NCBI GenBank assembly: GCA_047495785.1 | Contig: JBLDXI010000025.1 | Span: 1,550,001-1,614,000, forward strand | Direction: 5' to 3' | Source of the DNA: Lepidodermella squamata | Taxonomy: Eukaryota; Gastrotricha | DNA: 64,000 nucleotides | Part shown: one piece after another, positions 47,693 to 58,613 of the stretch | Position numbering within the stretch: the first letter of the stretch is position 1 | Layout: each line of letters begins with the position of its first letter | Translations under genes and position numbers: made by a program | The notes under the pieces: model-generated | Database searches by the model: none | What the model saw: the letters and a program-made list of their open reading frames with translations, nothing else | What the model was told of the DNA's origin: nothing

Positions 47693-48073
47693 GTGTGTAA
47701 TACTTTACACTAATAAAGGAAAAAGTACGTAGCAAGAACATTTTCTATTATTAGTGTAGTACTTTCTTTATATTAATCGAATTTTATATGTATTGACCCT
47801 AAGATGGTGTTCGGCTTGACAATTTAAATATTGTACAAAAATGTATTTTCAGTTTAAATTTCATTTTTGTGCATATTTCCGAATGTGCAAAAAAATCCTT
47901 GAACAGGGCCTAATGCCACCATTTTTAGTTCCGCCGCTCACACATTGGTTTCATTCCGGACTCATTAGCAACGATAAATGGACCAATCAGCGTGCGCGCC
48001 CAAGTTCAACTTGCCAGCGGTTCCACAATGAATAATGATCTGCTATTGCCTTTTATTATTCCCATTTTATATA
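47693..48073. other. spacer at the centre of the palindrome
   Basis: About 380 bp of AT-rich unique sequence between the two mirrored ends. It contains AATAAA at 47711-47716 on the plus strand, suitable as a polyadenylation signal for the left repeat gene. The open frame at 47841-48035 is not supported. Confidence 0.7.
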
Positions 48074-48264
48074 GCCATTATTTTACACACTATGTACTAA
48101 TGATCCAAATTGTCGACTGATCACTGTTACAAATCAGAATGGTCTAAAACTTTGTTTTATCTCATTTTTTTCACTTTTCATAGCTAGTTAGCCTAATTAG
48201 CACAAGAACTCAAGTGTTTGATGTTAATAAGGCGACCGAAATGTATCTGACTCAATTTATTTTA

Positions 48265-49341
48265 TCAATTTCTAGGTACACCAAAAAGACGCAAAATATT
48301 AGACATAGAGGGCGGAGCGACATAATTAGACGCCAGGTTCCAATTGGGCGGAGCGACATAATTAGACTCAAGGTTCCAATTGGGCGGAGCGACATAATTA
48401 GATGCCAGGTTCCAATTGGGCGGAGCGACATAATTAGACTCAAGGTTCCAATTGGGCGGAGCGACATAATTAGACGAAGGGACCAAGGAAGGATTTGGCC
48501 AATTGTTCGCCACAGCGGGCCGATTGGCCGTAGGAACCGAATCGACCAAAGAGGGTGAATTGGTCGGAGAAGGCCAATTGTTCGCCACAGCGGGCCGATT
48601 GGCCGTAGGAACCGAATCGACCAAAGAGGGTGAATTGGTCGGAGAAGGCCAGTTGTTCGCCACAGCGGGCCGATTGGCCGTAGGAACCGAATCGACCAAA
48701 GAGGGTGAATTGGTCGGAGAAGGCCAATTGTTCGCCACAGCGGGCCGATTGGCCGTAGGAACCGAATTGACCAAAGAGGGTGAATTGGTCGGAGAAGGCC
48801 AATTGTTCGCCACAGCGGGCCGATTGGCCGTAGGAACCGAATCGACCAAAGAGGGTGAATTGGTCGGAGAAGGCCAATTGTTCGCCACAGCGGGCCGATT
48901 GGCCGTAGGAACCGAATCGACCAAAGAGGGTGAATTGGTCGGAGAAGGCCAATTGTTCGCCACAGCGGGCCGATTGGCCGTAGGAACCGAATCGACCAAA
49001 GAGGGTGAATTGGTCGGAGAAGGCCAATTGTTCGCCACAGCGGGCCGATTGGCCGTAGGAACCGAATCGACCAAAGAGGGTGAATTGGTCGGAGAAGGCC
49101 AATTGTTCGCCACAGCGGGCCGATTGGCCGTAGGAACCGAATCGACCAAAGAGGGTGAATTGGTCGGAGAAGGCCAATTGTTCGCCGCAGCGGGCGAATC
49201 GATCGGAGAAGACGAAAATATAGCCCGAGAAGTTGAATTGGTCGAAGAAGTCCACGTTGCAGATGGCCGTCTGTAAGCCTTTGTGGTGTTGTCTTGAATG
49301 CCTATTAATACAAAGCTACAAATAAGCGTAAAACGTAACAT
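48265..49341 (-). CDS. secreted tandem-repeat protein, right copy with distinct C-terminus
   Basis: One exon, 358 residues, same signal peptide and leader as the giant left copy (one Phe/Leu difference), then about nine 25-residue units, all of the long type, with one Asp/Asn variant near 48768. The C-terminal 75 residues differ: a second repeat of 12 residues, SNYVAPPNWNLE or SNYVAPPNWNLA, alternating in about 4.5 units, then SMSNILRLFGVPRN. This probably represents the ancestral form of the gene. Function unknown; the composition suggests an extended, Pro-rich extracellular protein. Confidence 0.65.
   Translation of the reverse strand: MLRFTLICSFVLIGIQDNTTKAYRRPSATWTSSTNSTSRAIFSSSPIDSPAAANNWPSPTNSPSLVDSVPTANRPAVANNWPSPTNSPSLVDSVPTANRPAVANNWPSPTNSPSLVDSVPTANRPAVANNWPSPTNSPSLVDSVPTANRPAVANNWPSPTNSPSLVDSVPTANRPAVANNWPSPTNSPSLVNSVPTANRPAVANNWPSPTNSPSLVDSVPTANRPAVANNWPSPTNSPSLVDSVPTANRPAVANNWPSPTNSPSLVDSVPTANRPAVANNWPNPSLVPSSNYVAPPNWNLESNYVAPPNWNLASNYVAPPNWNLESNYVAPPNWNLASNYVAPPSMSNILRLFGVPRN
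48305..48480 (-). repeat. 36-bp tandem repeat encoding the SNYVAPPNWNL units
   Basis: About 4.5 copies of a 36-bp unit (GGGCGGAGCGACATAATTAG on the plus strand). Units alternate between CTCAAGGTT and GCCAGGTT, giving a 72-bp two-unit period. Open in several frames; only the minus frame joined to the signal peptide is taken as coding. Confidence 0.9.
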
Positions 49342-50642
49342 AATTCAGTGGCTTCAAGAAAACAGTAGCCAGCGAGAGATGATGCTTCGAGGGTGTGGTT
49401 AGGTGAACAAGGTGAACACGCAGAGCCATTCCTCGTTGCTCTTAACAGCTGGTGAAGGGATATTCACCTGGCATTGAACCGAAATCAAATTTACTAATGC
49501 TTTAGTCGAGGTAATGAGAACCGATGCTCTCTAACGACAGCTATATTCTATTACCGAGGAATGCCGCGAAGCTGTGAACAATCATTGTTACGCTACCAAT
49601 GCTGGGAAATCAAAGTTAGTTAAAAATTAGCGGAGGCCTTGTTCTGGTTATGCTTGAGATGAAATATTAAATGCAATTTGTGATTTTATTTTTATGTTTA
49701 ATGTTTATACTGCTATGCTGTACTTAACGATTCTTGTTGCGATTTTTGTCGTTTAGTTTGACATCAGAACATAATTAATTGAGTGTCTGATCTATAACTT
49801 TGTTTTCCCTACTACACCTTCCTGTCATATAATCTGAACTTGTCCTGCAACTATATGTTGTTTTCCTTAACATTGTCAAGCTGCCCTCTATTGGGCGTAT
49901 GAGCTTTCAAATAATAAATAAATAAATAAATTATTATTTGGGCCAAAGCCTGAAACGTGCTCTGTCGGGTGGCCGGTCAAAAATAGCACTGGTCCCATTG
50001 TTTTCCACCAACACATCAGCTCGTTTTGACAGTGGGCTGCGTGTGTATTTAAGGGAGATATGCTCAAAATCGTTCCACTTTCAGTAAAAGTTGCACACGG
50101 GCTCGAGCGCGGCGCAGTTAATAACTGGCTACGGGCAGGACCGAAGTCTGACTTTGCCCTAACATTATTATATGCAAACATTTTCCGCTATGTCGGGATG
50201 GCGATTTCTCGGTGTAAGATCTTCTTTTCGGAGTAATTTCAGGCTTCTTGCTATTCTCAGCACAAATTTTATAGCACACAATCAAAAGTTAAAATTTCTG
50301 AAATGTTGGGTTTTTATATTAATTTGAGCGCCCACTTTCAACAGCCGGGGAAACATTTATTAGGCCATGCTATTTTCGGTATACTTTTTCATCAATTTTA
50401 TTCAGAAAAATTGAGTAACAATATTGCATGTAGCGGGATTTTTCTGTATGTTACTGTATGTTGCAGCAACATACAATGGGCGGATGAGTTTTAATACTGA
50501 ATTCTTTTGAAACAATGGATTGCCCTAATAAATCTGGCGCTAGAAGTTTGATGTTTTTTGAGATGTTTGGAAAAAGGAACTACCCTTCCTGGCTACGCCC
50601 CTGACAGGACCAAAGTCTGACTTTGCCCTAACATTATGTTAT
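49342..50642. other. non-coding part of the right arm
   Basis: Upstream region of the right repeat gene and 3' flank of the five-TIR gene. Holds the LINE-like 3' tail (49880-49945) and a second short match to TATGTTAGGGCAAAGTC. No gene is supported; the 50303-50494 and 49888-50181 frames are mirrored exactly in the left arm and look like chance frames in repeats. Confidence 0.6.
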
Positions 50643-53600
50643 TCACAAATTTTCCGCTATGACGGGAAATCCGAACTGACAGGAAATTTTCCCGTCATAG
50701 TGGAAAGCTGTTTCTCGGAAATATAAGTCATTACCAATAACACCAAAAAGAACGCCAACAATAACGGCAGCAATGACAATTATTACGACAGGCGTAACTA
50801 TCGCAGCGACGTTGCGCTTCCGCTTTCTCTTCTCTTCGGCTTGATTTTCGGGAGAATTATCAATCTGAATTGCGCTGTCACGCGGTTGTACCATCAACAA
50901 TGTAGGAGTGAGTGCTTCTGCACGCACAACCTTCGCGACATTTTCATATGCTGGAGGGGGTGGCAAGTCTTGAAGGCGGATGGTAGCTTTGGCTTTCTCA
51001 ATAATTTTCGCTAGAAGGGCAGCACAGTCTTCGTCGAATCGACTGCGCTTCTCGTCGAATTCACAGTCAAACTGAGAAATCGACGGCGTGTTGTTTAATC
51101 TTGCAAGTGCCGGAAGGAGATCGCCTGTCGAGCTTCTGTCCAACTTGCAAAGAAGCGACATTTTACGCTGGTCAGTTGTCATCTTCCACTCGGCCTTGCA
51201 ATCGTCATCTTGAATGTATGCCTTGCTGACAAAGACGACAATCACCCTCGACCAGGTAATCGATCTCTCCTGGTCTTCCAGCGAAAACTCATCATCATCA
51301 TCGTCGAAAACGTCACATTCAACATTTACCCCATTAGTCAGTAAATATTGAGTAACATCTGCCACCAGATTGAACTGATACGTGTGGTAGCTTATAAAAA
51401 TGTCATGGAACATTTTATTCCTCTCAGCAGCCGGAAGAAGCGATGTTACAGCCGTGCCTCGTTTACCCTTTGGCCTTTTCAACGGCTTCCGAGTTGGAGC
51501 TTCGCCTTGAATTTCACGAACCTCCGAAATCAACTTTGCATCAGCTTTCCGCGACGGATTCCGCATGGTTTTGCTGAATTTGATTTCAAATGCGTGTTTG
51601 TCGATGAAATCAAGATGGATGTATTTAGTGACGTCGAATCGCTCGAGGCAGCACTTGATAAACGGCTTTTTGAGAACTCCGGTGACTTTTATTTCATCCA
51701 TGCATCGAGCGCTGCGCGCTAAATCTTCAGTTAGACATACCAGGACAATTTCGGATTGCCTAATTTTCTTCAAAGATTTGGGCATTAAATTTTGCTTTCC
51801 AGCGAAGCTGACAAGTTATACCTCTCTGATTTCCAAGAATTTATTTCCACCAATCGTCTCTTCTTGCTCGAAATCGCAAAAGACTTTCTTTTTCTGGCTC
51901 TTCAAAAAGCTGTAGATATGCTTAGCAGCGTTAATCTGATATCGGCTGTAAGATATATAGATGTCATAGATCGGTTTGGGCAGTGGAGCCTCTGAAAATC
52001 CAAATTTTAGAGCTGCAGAACAGTTTCAGGGTTCAATTTTACCTGTTTCGCCCAACAATTGAGCTAGTTTCTCGTGCAGAGGCGCTCTGTGCCAACCCAA
52101 GTAGCAATCGACGTAGAGCTTGTTACTGGACATGAAGTCCAACTCCTTTTCGCTGGAAATGTCAAAGCCCTCCTCGGCTATGCATATCATGAATTCTTTC
52201 TGTCGTTTTTTCGTATACCTTGCCTCGTCCATGCAATTCTGACTTTTCGCGTAAGCGCTGCTCACGCACAGAAGAACGATTGCAGAATTCACTATACCGT
52301 CAGCCATCGATTGGTAGAGCGTTTTCCCCGTGGTGATGTTGTCTTTATCGAACCATACGGTTAGTCCTTTTTCATTTCGCAAAAAATCAACTAATTTCTT
52401 GACGCTCTCCTGCTGCGCCCAGTTGTAACTGATGAAAACGTCGTATTGGTAATGTTTCTCAGCCACGGGCTGCATGTTCTGATCACCGTTTTCTTGAAGT
52501 CTCGCGTTTGGGTTTAGAACTTTCCTGATAGCTTCTACCAGCGTAGTGCCAGCTTGGTCCGCGACGGACTTTTCAATACGAGACGCATCGAAGTCGACAA
52601 TCTCTTTGTATTCCGTAATGTAGAATCCATCAGAGTGGTCACCGGTGTTGAACTCGGACATCATGCATGTTATGAACGGTTTCCCAATGAATCGTACGCG
52701 CAGCAGTTGATCCATGCAATCCTCGTCAGTCAAATACTGCTTGCTGCCGCAGACAATAGCAATTTTGGACCTATTTATGATCTGCAATTCAAAAAGCTGC
52801 AAGCCTTGTCTCGTTTTAAAAGAATTGACTTACGTCGCCGTAGGTTTCGTAACTAACGCGGCTGTCAGCTTCAAAATCTACCCAGTATTTGATGTTTTTC
52901 GACCGGAGCTGGTGACAAATTGTTCTCAAGTCTTTTTCTTGTGCCTTGGAATAGCTGACAAAGACTTCGTAATCCGTGGTGATATCACCCTCGCCGCCAT
53001 TTATTGGCACGATGCTAGTCCGTCGATTACTTTGCTTGGCTACTGTGGTGTTATTCGTATTCATCCGCTCCGAATTTCGCGCACGTGGCAACAGATCAGA
53101 CAGAATAGCCAGCACTTGTTTACCATCATTTCGCGGTTCGATGAAGTTGACTTGATATTCGTGGTCTGGGTTGATTTTCAACGCCAAGTAATGCCCAATG
53201 GCTAAATCGTCCTCGATTTTGCACACGACACAGTACTTATTCCGCATCAATGCGTAGAACGCTTCCTTTTGATGATAAGCACTGGTAGCGTAATCTTTGC
53301 TAACACAAATTATTACGACTGCTGACTGGCGAATAGCCTATAACTTAGCTGTCAATAGTTGAGGAGAACTAATTGAGACGTTTACCTCGCGCGTATCTGC
53401 CGTAAGCGCTGCAGCTGCATCCAGTTCGTCATTACCTTCAAAATAAGTCGACCTCTTCGCTTTTCGAATAATCGCCGATAGATCTTCTGCGTGAAATTTC
53501 TGGGAACTATGAGAGCTGATAAATGTGTCGTAGCGGAAATTAGCAGCTGATTTTCCAACCGAGGAGGCTGGTGCAACAGACGAGCGTCTTCTATTTGACA

Positions 53601-53655
53601 TTCTTGCGGCTTTCAAATAAAATATAGGCAATAGTACTTGGGCTGACGAATCCAT
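50643..53655 (-). CDS. tail-anchored protein with five tandem TIR domains
   Basis: Five exons: 53655-53386, 53337-52834, 52781-52043, 51991-51822, 51767-50643. The four introns are 48 to 54 bp, all GT-AG; 2,808 nt, 935 residues. TIR domains start at RYDTFISSHS, DYEVFVSYSK, YDVFISYNWA, YDIYISYSRY and HDIFISYHTY. Introns cut TIR1, TIR2 and TIR4 between the first and second half of the fold, at RE-AIRQS, GD-IINRS and RE-KIRQS. Where TIR NADases such as SARM1 carry the catalytic Glu, TIR1 has KEAF, TIR3 CMDEAR, TIR4 CMDEI and TIR5 CKAEW; TIR2 has CMDQ, so it is probably inactive. Next come a charged region with PPPPAYENV, a KRKRKR patch, and one helix (AAIVTPVVIIVIAAVIVGVL). There is no signal peptide, so the TIRs should face the cytosol. 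A later ATG at 53601 (MSNRRRSS) is an alternative start. Confidence 0.8.
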
Positions 53656-54035
53656 TGGTATACCCCCATCTTGCGCTAAAAATATACTTTAGCTGTGAAA
53701 GGGCTATTTTTGTATCGGGACGCGGCGGCGGTCAACGGTTTCTTTGATATGAGTTCATGTCGTTCAGTCAGTTTTTTCATGGACTATGAAGAGAAAACGG
53801 CGCTTTTCAGTTAATTGTGGTTATATCGTGACCGATGTGCCTTTTGTATTTTTAAGTTATATTATTAAGTTATTAAGTTATATGTTATATGTAGCTCTCG
53901 CCGCGACGCCAAAATTGCCGAAATTCCTGCTGCAAACACAAGAAAGCAGAGAATCGAAAAGTGTGCTCTGCTGCGTGGTACGATATTAAAAAAAGAAAAA
54001 TTCCCGAAGATGTGTAATAATGTGCGATTTACTAT
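53656..54035. other. 5' flank of the five-TIR gene
   Basis: No gene; the frame at 53786-53989 is not supported. Contains a short TTAAGTTAT tandem near 53850-53880. Confidence 0.5.
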
Positions 54036-54180
54036 TACCATCATTTGGGGCTATCGCAGGATACGGGGCTATTCGGAATACGGGCGCCATTCGAATCAGA
54101 ACCCTTGGAAACGTGTAAAAAGCAAAAAAAACTCCAGGGGGTCATTTTTGACGCCAATCGAGTAACCCCAAATGACGGTA
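54036..54180. mobile_element. 145-bp TA-flanked inverted-repeat element
   Basis: TACCATCATTTGGGG at the left end and CCCCAAATGACGGTA at the right end pair at 14 of 15 positions. TA at both termini fits a TA target duplication. No coding capacity. It is unrelated in interior sequence to the element at 16669 but has similar terminal TACC. Confidence 0.6.
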
Positions 54181-54399
54181 TTTATTTTTTCTGGTTTTAT
54201 TTATTATTCTTAATTTTCAAATTTTTCAAATTTTTAGCTATTGATGACCTAGCTAATTACTAATTAAAACGTTGGTTAGTTTTTAGATTGAGAGACCGAA
54301 AACAAAGCCAGGTCTCCGTTGCATAAGCCTTCGAATAGAAGCCTAGTCTTGATTCTCGTCTAAATGTTGTGTTTTACGTTTAAACTGTAAATTCGATTT

Positions 54400-55120
54400 T
54401 AACTATCGTATCGGTACGCAAGAGATTGACGTTGTTGATTTTACTCGTGATTTAGGTATAATTGTGGACAAAAAATTAGACTTCAGAATTCACTGCGATA
54501 ACCTTAAAACAAAATGTCTTAGACTATGTGGATTGATTTGTAGAGCCTTTACTAATACTTCCTTCAGACTTGAAGCCTACCGTGTGTATGTCCTTCCTAT
54601 AATCGATTACTGTTCATCCGTATATTCGCCATACTTGCTAACTGTCATAGAATCACTAGAAAAATTACAATTTAATTTTCTCAAAAGAGCCTTTAATATA
54701 CCTTGCTACTCCCATATTACGTATGACTGTTTATTGAAACGTAGTGGAATGGACTCCTTGGAAAAGCGTCGCTTTAAAAATGATTTGAAATCAACTTATA
54801 AGCTATATCACCACTTCTATGATGTCACTTTTGACGACTTCTATGAATTTTCTAAATCAAATTACGCTAGCAAACACCGGCTAAGACCTTCTAAGTGTAA
54901 ACGCGATTGCAAAAAATATTTTTTAACAGAAGAACAATTAATTATTGGAACAAACTACCTGCTGACGTCGTTTCTGCCTCTTTAAATGTTTTTAAACAAT
55001 ATCTTAATGTTGACTGTAACCTAGAGAAATATCTTTTATCCTCTCAGTGAGGCGCCTGGCTGGCTAATTGCATACGCATGACAAGTGCACTTGCGATAAC
55101 GAATAAATAAATAAATAGAT
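54400..55120 (+). pseudogene. LINE 3' end: C-terminal reverse-transcriptase part plus AATA tail
   Basis: An open frame through 54985 reads FTRDLGIIVDKKLDFRIHCD, YVLPIIDYCSSVYSP, LEKLQFNFLKRAFNIPCY and KRSGMDSLEKRRFKNDL. This is the region after the RT core in CR1/Jockey/RTE-type elements (LGVxxDxxLxFxxH and a YCSxVWSP-like motif). The 3' UTR ends in GATAACGAATAAATAAATAA at 55096-55120. The 5' part is missing, as usual for 5'-truncated LINE insertions. Confidence 0.8.
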
Positions 55121-55329
55121 TAGTGGCACACTTTCCCCCATTTTTCGAGGTATCATTTTTGTATAAGCCCGGGTTAGTATTTCGGTAACTACGGTATTTG
55201 AGATCACCCGTCGCCCGTAGCGAAAGCCATTCGTCTGGCTAGCGAAGGATTTGATTACTAATGAATTTGTTTATGAACTTTCGCTTAAACACTAGCCTCC
55301 CTGATTAATAGCAATATGTAGCATGCTCG

Positions 55330-56120
55330 GATTGCAAATGATTGGCCCCGAGCGGAAATTTGATGGGATTTTGGCCTTTCCATGGGCAGAGCGGTGTCAA
55401 TGATGTCGCTAGAGGTTTGCAGGGCAGCTATTTCAGGGGCGCTAAATTAGCAACAGATATGGCTGGCCCGTTCGGAAAAGTGAATACGTCGCATACAGTA
55501 CGCGAGGAAAGCTATATACATAGTGATCTATGGCTATATAACAGGCTACTGGCCATTCGCATTCCCACCAGTCTTTCTTTCTTTATCAAATGCCCGCTCG
55601 ATAGACAGGGGGCCATTCTCCCCTTTATGAGTAAGCGAATGTATGAAACGCGAATCGCTCTGAGCTACAACTCGCCAAACCAACTCGAATTTTGGGTCAC
55701 TAACATCGGCCACAAGGTCCTCATTGGCAGTTTTCCAGTTCTTGAGCAAAACGAATGGAGCTTAGTTGCCAACGCCACCTATAATTTAAACCATTTCTTA
55801 CTGTATAGAACCAGTATGGCGATGAGTTCGGATCGGTTTACTACGCAAACTTCAAAGAAGATGATGGCACGAGGTAGCGATTGGCAGTACATATGAAGCC
55901 GTTTACATTATGCCACCAGGCGCCATGGCATGTCTCATGATTTACCAAAGCACGTTGAGCCCAGAACCCAGAAGAAGTCAGCCAACTTCACGATGCTCGC
56001 GCAAGAAGAAATGGAATGGCCTAACATCACTCATTTATTTCACTTCATTACAACAACAGCTTGCGAATATGATAGCAAAAGTCCTAAAGATTAAAACGCA
56101 GAGGTTTCCGCGCGGCATTT
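55330..56120 (+). pseudogene. broken LamG/concanavalin-like domain fragment
   Basis: The frame from about 55342 to 55896 (opening codon TTG, not ATG) reads NLMGFWPFHGQSGVNDVARG, GPFGKVNTSH, SLSFFIKCPL, RIALSYNSPNQLEFWVTN and NEWSLVANATYNL. That is the pattern of a LamG-like beta-sandwich found in extracellular proteins. Near 55820-55900 the homology jumps frame (GSVYYANFKEDDG in one, then AVYIMPPGAMACLMIYQ in another). No signal peptide, start or splice partner was found. Probably a decayed piece of an extracellular gene. Confidence 0.55.
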
Positions 56121-56130
56121 TCACTGCAGC

Positions 56131-58138
56131 TCAGATTTTATAATATAGGCCATCGACGGTAGCATTGCCTTTATTGAGACTTTTAGCCAGAGGTAAGCAA
56201 GTGAACATGATTGCGGGCGTCATGAAAGTAGCAGCTGCATATAACCACATATTGACGCGTTCCAAGACCTCCGCAACATAGACCCATTTCTCCCGCGGTG
56301 ACAGTTCATCGCCAATTGCTTCCACTGCAGCATTCACCTGATTAGCTTGGGTTGCAAGAGGGCTGTGAGCAAACGCAGAGGGGTAATTGCTTGGTAATTG
56401 AGGGGTACTGCATCGCGTTACGACGGATCGGTCTAGGTTTTTAGAGGTGCCGAGTATGGCTTGGATGAAGTCTTTCAGGCTGCTTCTACGCCGGGAATAC
56501 TGATACTTTTGTGGGCCGCTGGACCTTCTCGGGTTTTGCTGGTACCTTCTCTGGCGGCTAAAGTCGAAAAACAAAACTGTTCCAATAGATCGAGCAAAGC
56601 AGAATAGAGCATAAGGAGGTGCATTCTGTTTAAATCACCAGTTTAAAAATTCCAAAATTGATGCAAAGCGTACCTTGTTCAAATTGGCTTGTCTCAAGAA
56701 ATAGAACACAACGCCCTCTCCAAGCAGAGCAATGACGCCAATATAAGCGATTTGAAGGTCGATGAATAGAGATAGAAGAGGGATTTTATGGGAGGATTTC
56801 GGAATTTCGGACAAAATCAAGTTTTGGAAGAAGGAATAGGCAAGTAGACACGTGAATGACATGTGGACTTTACTGACTTCTTGGATCTGTTGAGCAATTC
56901 TTCAAACATCGAGATGCGAGAAAATGAAGAGATTACCGGTAATACGAAAACTACGAGTTCAACGGCAGCGATGACAATACTTGGCAGGATAATATTCACG
57001 TGATAAAATAGAGTTTTTCGGCGCAAAAGCAGGTAGAAAGTAGCCTAGTGTACATAAATGTTAATCTCATGCAGTTCTTCGGTGAAAGCGCTTACACGGT
57101 CAAACATGAGAGGGCTTGCGGGATCATGATTGAAGCTTCCGACCTCGACATGGCGGTCTATTATAGACCAAAGCTCATTATCGACCCAGAGGCTCCCAAC
57201 AATTTCGAGGGGATCTGAAAATATTTTGAATGTCTGCATCGTCGAGGGATAGTTCCAGCTTGCTATCCGAATTTGGCATATCTGCATTATTCCATCCTAA
57301 ATGCATATAACAAGTGTTCAAAACATAATTCGCAAACCTGGCTATCGAATGGAAACAAGCTCAGATCCATATGACAGTCGCCCAAGATATCTCCAATTTG
57401 GTATATTTCGACAGTTCCCAGACGTTTTAGAGTCGCTCTCTTTGTTCTCATGACTGAGCTGGTCCTTTTTGTATAGTAAAAAGCAGTAAATAACTACTAT
57501 ATTCAAAAGAAATCATAATTTACTCCGTATTTCCAACCCCTGTGAGCCAAATGACATCGGGAATCCACATTTCTTTAGCATCAACAATGAGCTGATCGAT
57601 GCATTGATACGGAAATTTCCGAGCCCATCTCAAATACTCGGTTTTCCAAGTCTGAAAATCATTCAAAAAAGTCTGAAATTAAACTGAGCTTTAGGATACA
57701 TATGTTGTCAAAGCTTTACGAGTGTTAGAAATCCATGAAGCTTTATTGTACTTTCGCGTTCGTTCTGGTATTATATAGCAAAGCATGTAGACAAGTTGCG
57801 ACAAAAGAACTGTATTACTTACAAATTCACGAATGCCGTGAAGCTTCATTCGAAGATGAACATTGACTGGGGATGATGCGTTTCTTGTCGGGCGCATTCC
57901 TCTGTTTTTATAATCTTGAAACACGAAGGCGTGCGTTTCATCTTCTGTCACATCTGTAATTGTACATTTGATCTCATATAGAGGGCTAAGAAATAGTTAT
58001 TTGCATACTTTCCCCAGCACAAAATTGATCTAAATAGGCGTAGTTTCCAATCGGATTTCGAAAGGTTACATTTCTGAACTGGAACGAGTGGATGGGAACG
58101 GTTAAAATCGCAAGGCCAGCGTAGCAGAGGAGATACAT
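56131..58138 (-). CDS. divergent Cys-loop ligand-gated ion channel subunit 1
   Basis: Multi-exon. Read exons: 58138-58009 (signal peptide LLCYAGLAILTVPIHS), 57953-57823, 57764-57720 (a 45-nt microexon), 57651-57524, 57464-57338, 57281-57096. Exons for M1, M2-M3 and the loop plus M4 follow, ending at 56131. The ligand domain carries WIPDVIWLTG and the Cys-loop C-HMDLSLFPFDSQI-C with exactly 13 residues between cysteines. M1 is NIILPSIVIAAVELVVFVLP, M2 KVHMSFTCLLAYSFFQNLIL, M3 IAYIGVIALLGEGVVFYFL, M4 ends ERVNMWLYAAATFMTPAI. Loop C lacks the vicinal Cys pair of nicotinic alpha subunits. The family forms pentameric channels at the cell surface; ligand and ion selectivity are unknown. Two paralogues share its early intron positions. 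Confidence 0.8.
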
Positions 58139-58613
58139 GTTACTGTAATATTTTTACGCAGATATTAATGCCCTAAATTTGCGAGATAATATTATAGGTA
58201 ACAAAAATATACATGAGGTTTTCATTGCCCTAATAACGAAGCGCCCAAACTATGATTTGAGCGATTGGTACTATTCAAGCCTGAGTTGAGCGCTATAATG
58301 ACCATAAAACGAGTTACGAATTGCGAATTTATTCTTCCTAGCTACATTCGAATCGCTTGCGGCGCGGCATTTGGACGAAAACTGATGAGTTGCGCAATCA
58401 TAGAACAAAAAAGCTCGGTTTTACGTCAAATTGCCCCTTTATGCCGTGACGCTAGCGGAAAACAAGAAAACAGAGGAATACCTAAAGATGAAGCACTAGC
58501 GGAGAGATTAAACCAACATGAAATTCTAAAAAAGGTAACACACGAGAGACCTTTGCACCACGAAACTTTTGCAACATCAGACGAATATTTCACATCTTAT
58601 CCTTTATCTATGT

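Larger units (their letters stand above)
48074..51306 (-). repeat. right arm of large imperfect inverted repeat
   Basis: Mirror of 36207-47692. It starts with CACTATGTACTAATGATCCA, then AATTGTCGACTGATCACTG, the inverse of 47640-47685, and ends in the GAT tract of the TIR gene. It carries a short array and 350 bp (48141-48490) that are absent from the left arm. Beyond 51306 the TIR gene continues without interruption, so the right arm is the likely ancestral arrangement. Confidence 0.9.

Noticed and set aside
49888-50494. Mirrored short frames in the palindrome arms (97 and 63 residues)
   Set aside because: They are conserved only because the arms are nearly identical. They overlap LINE-tail-like sequence and lack protein features.
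57400-57470. Apparent one-base frameshift in channel subunit 1 before the Cys-loop
   Set aside because: On re-reading the bases the exon is 127 nt and the frame continues. The extra base was a reading slip.
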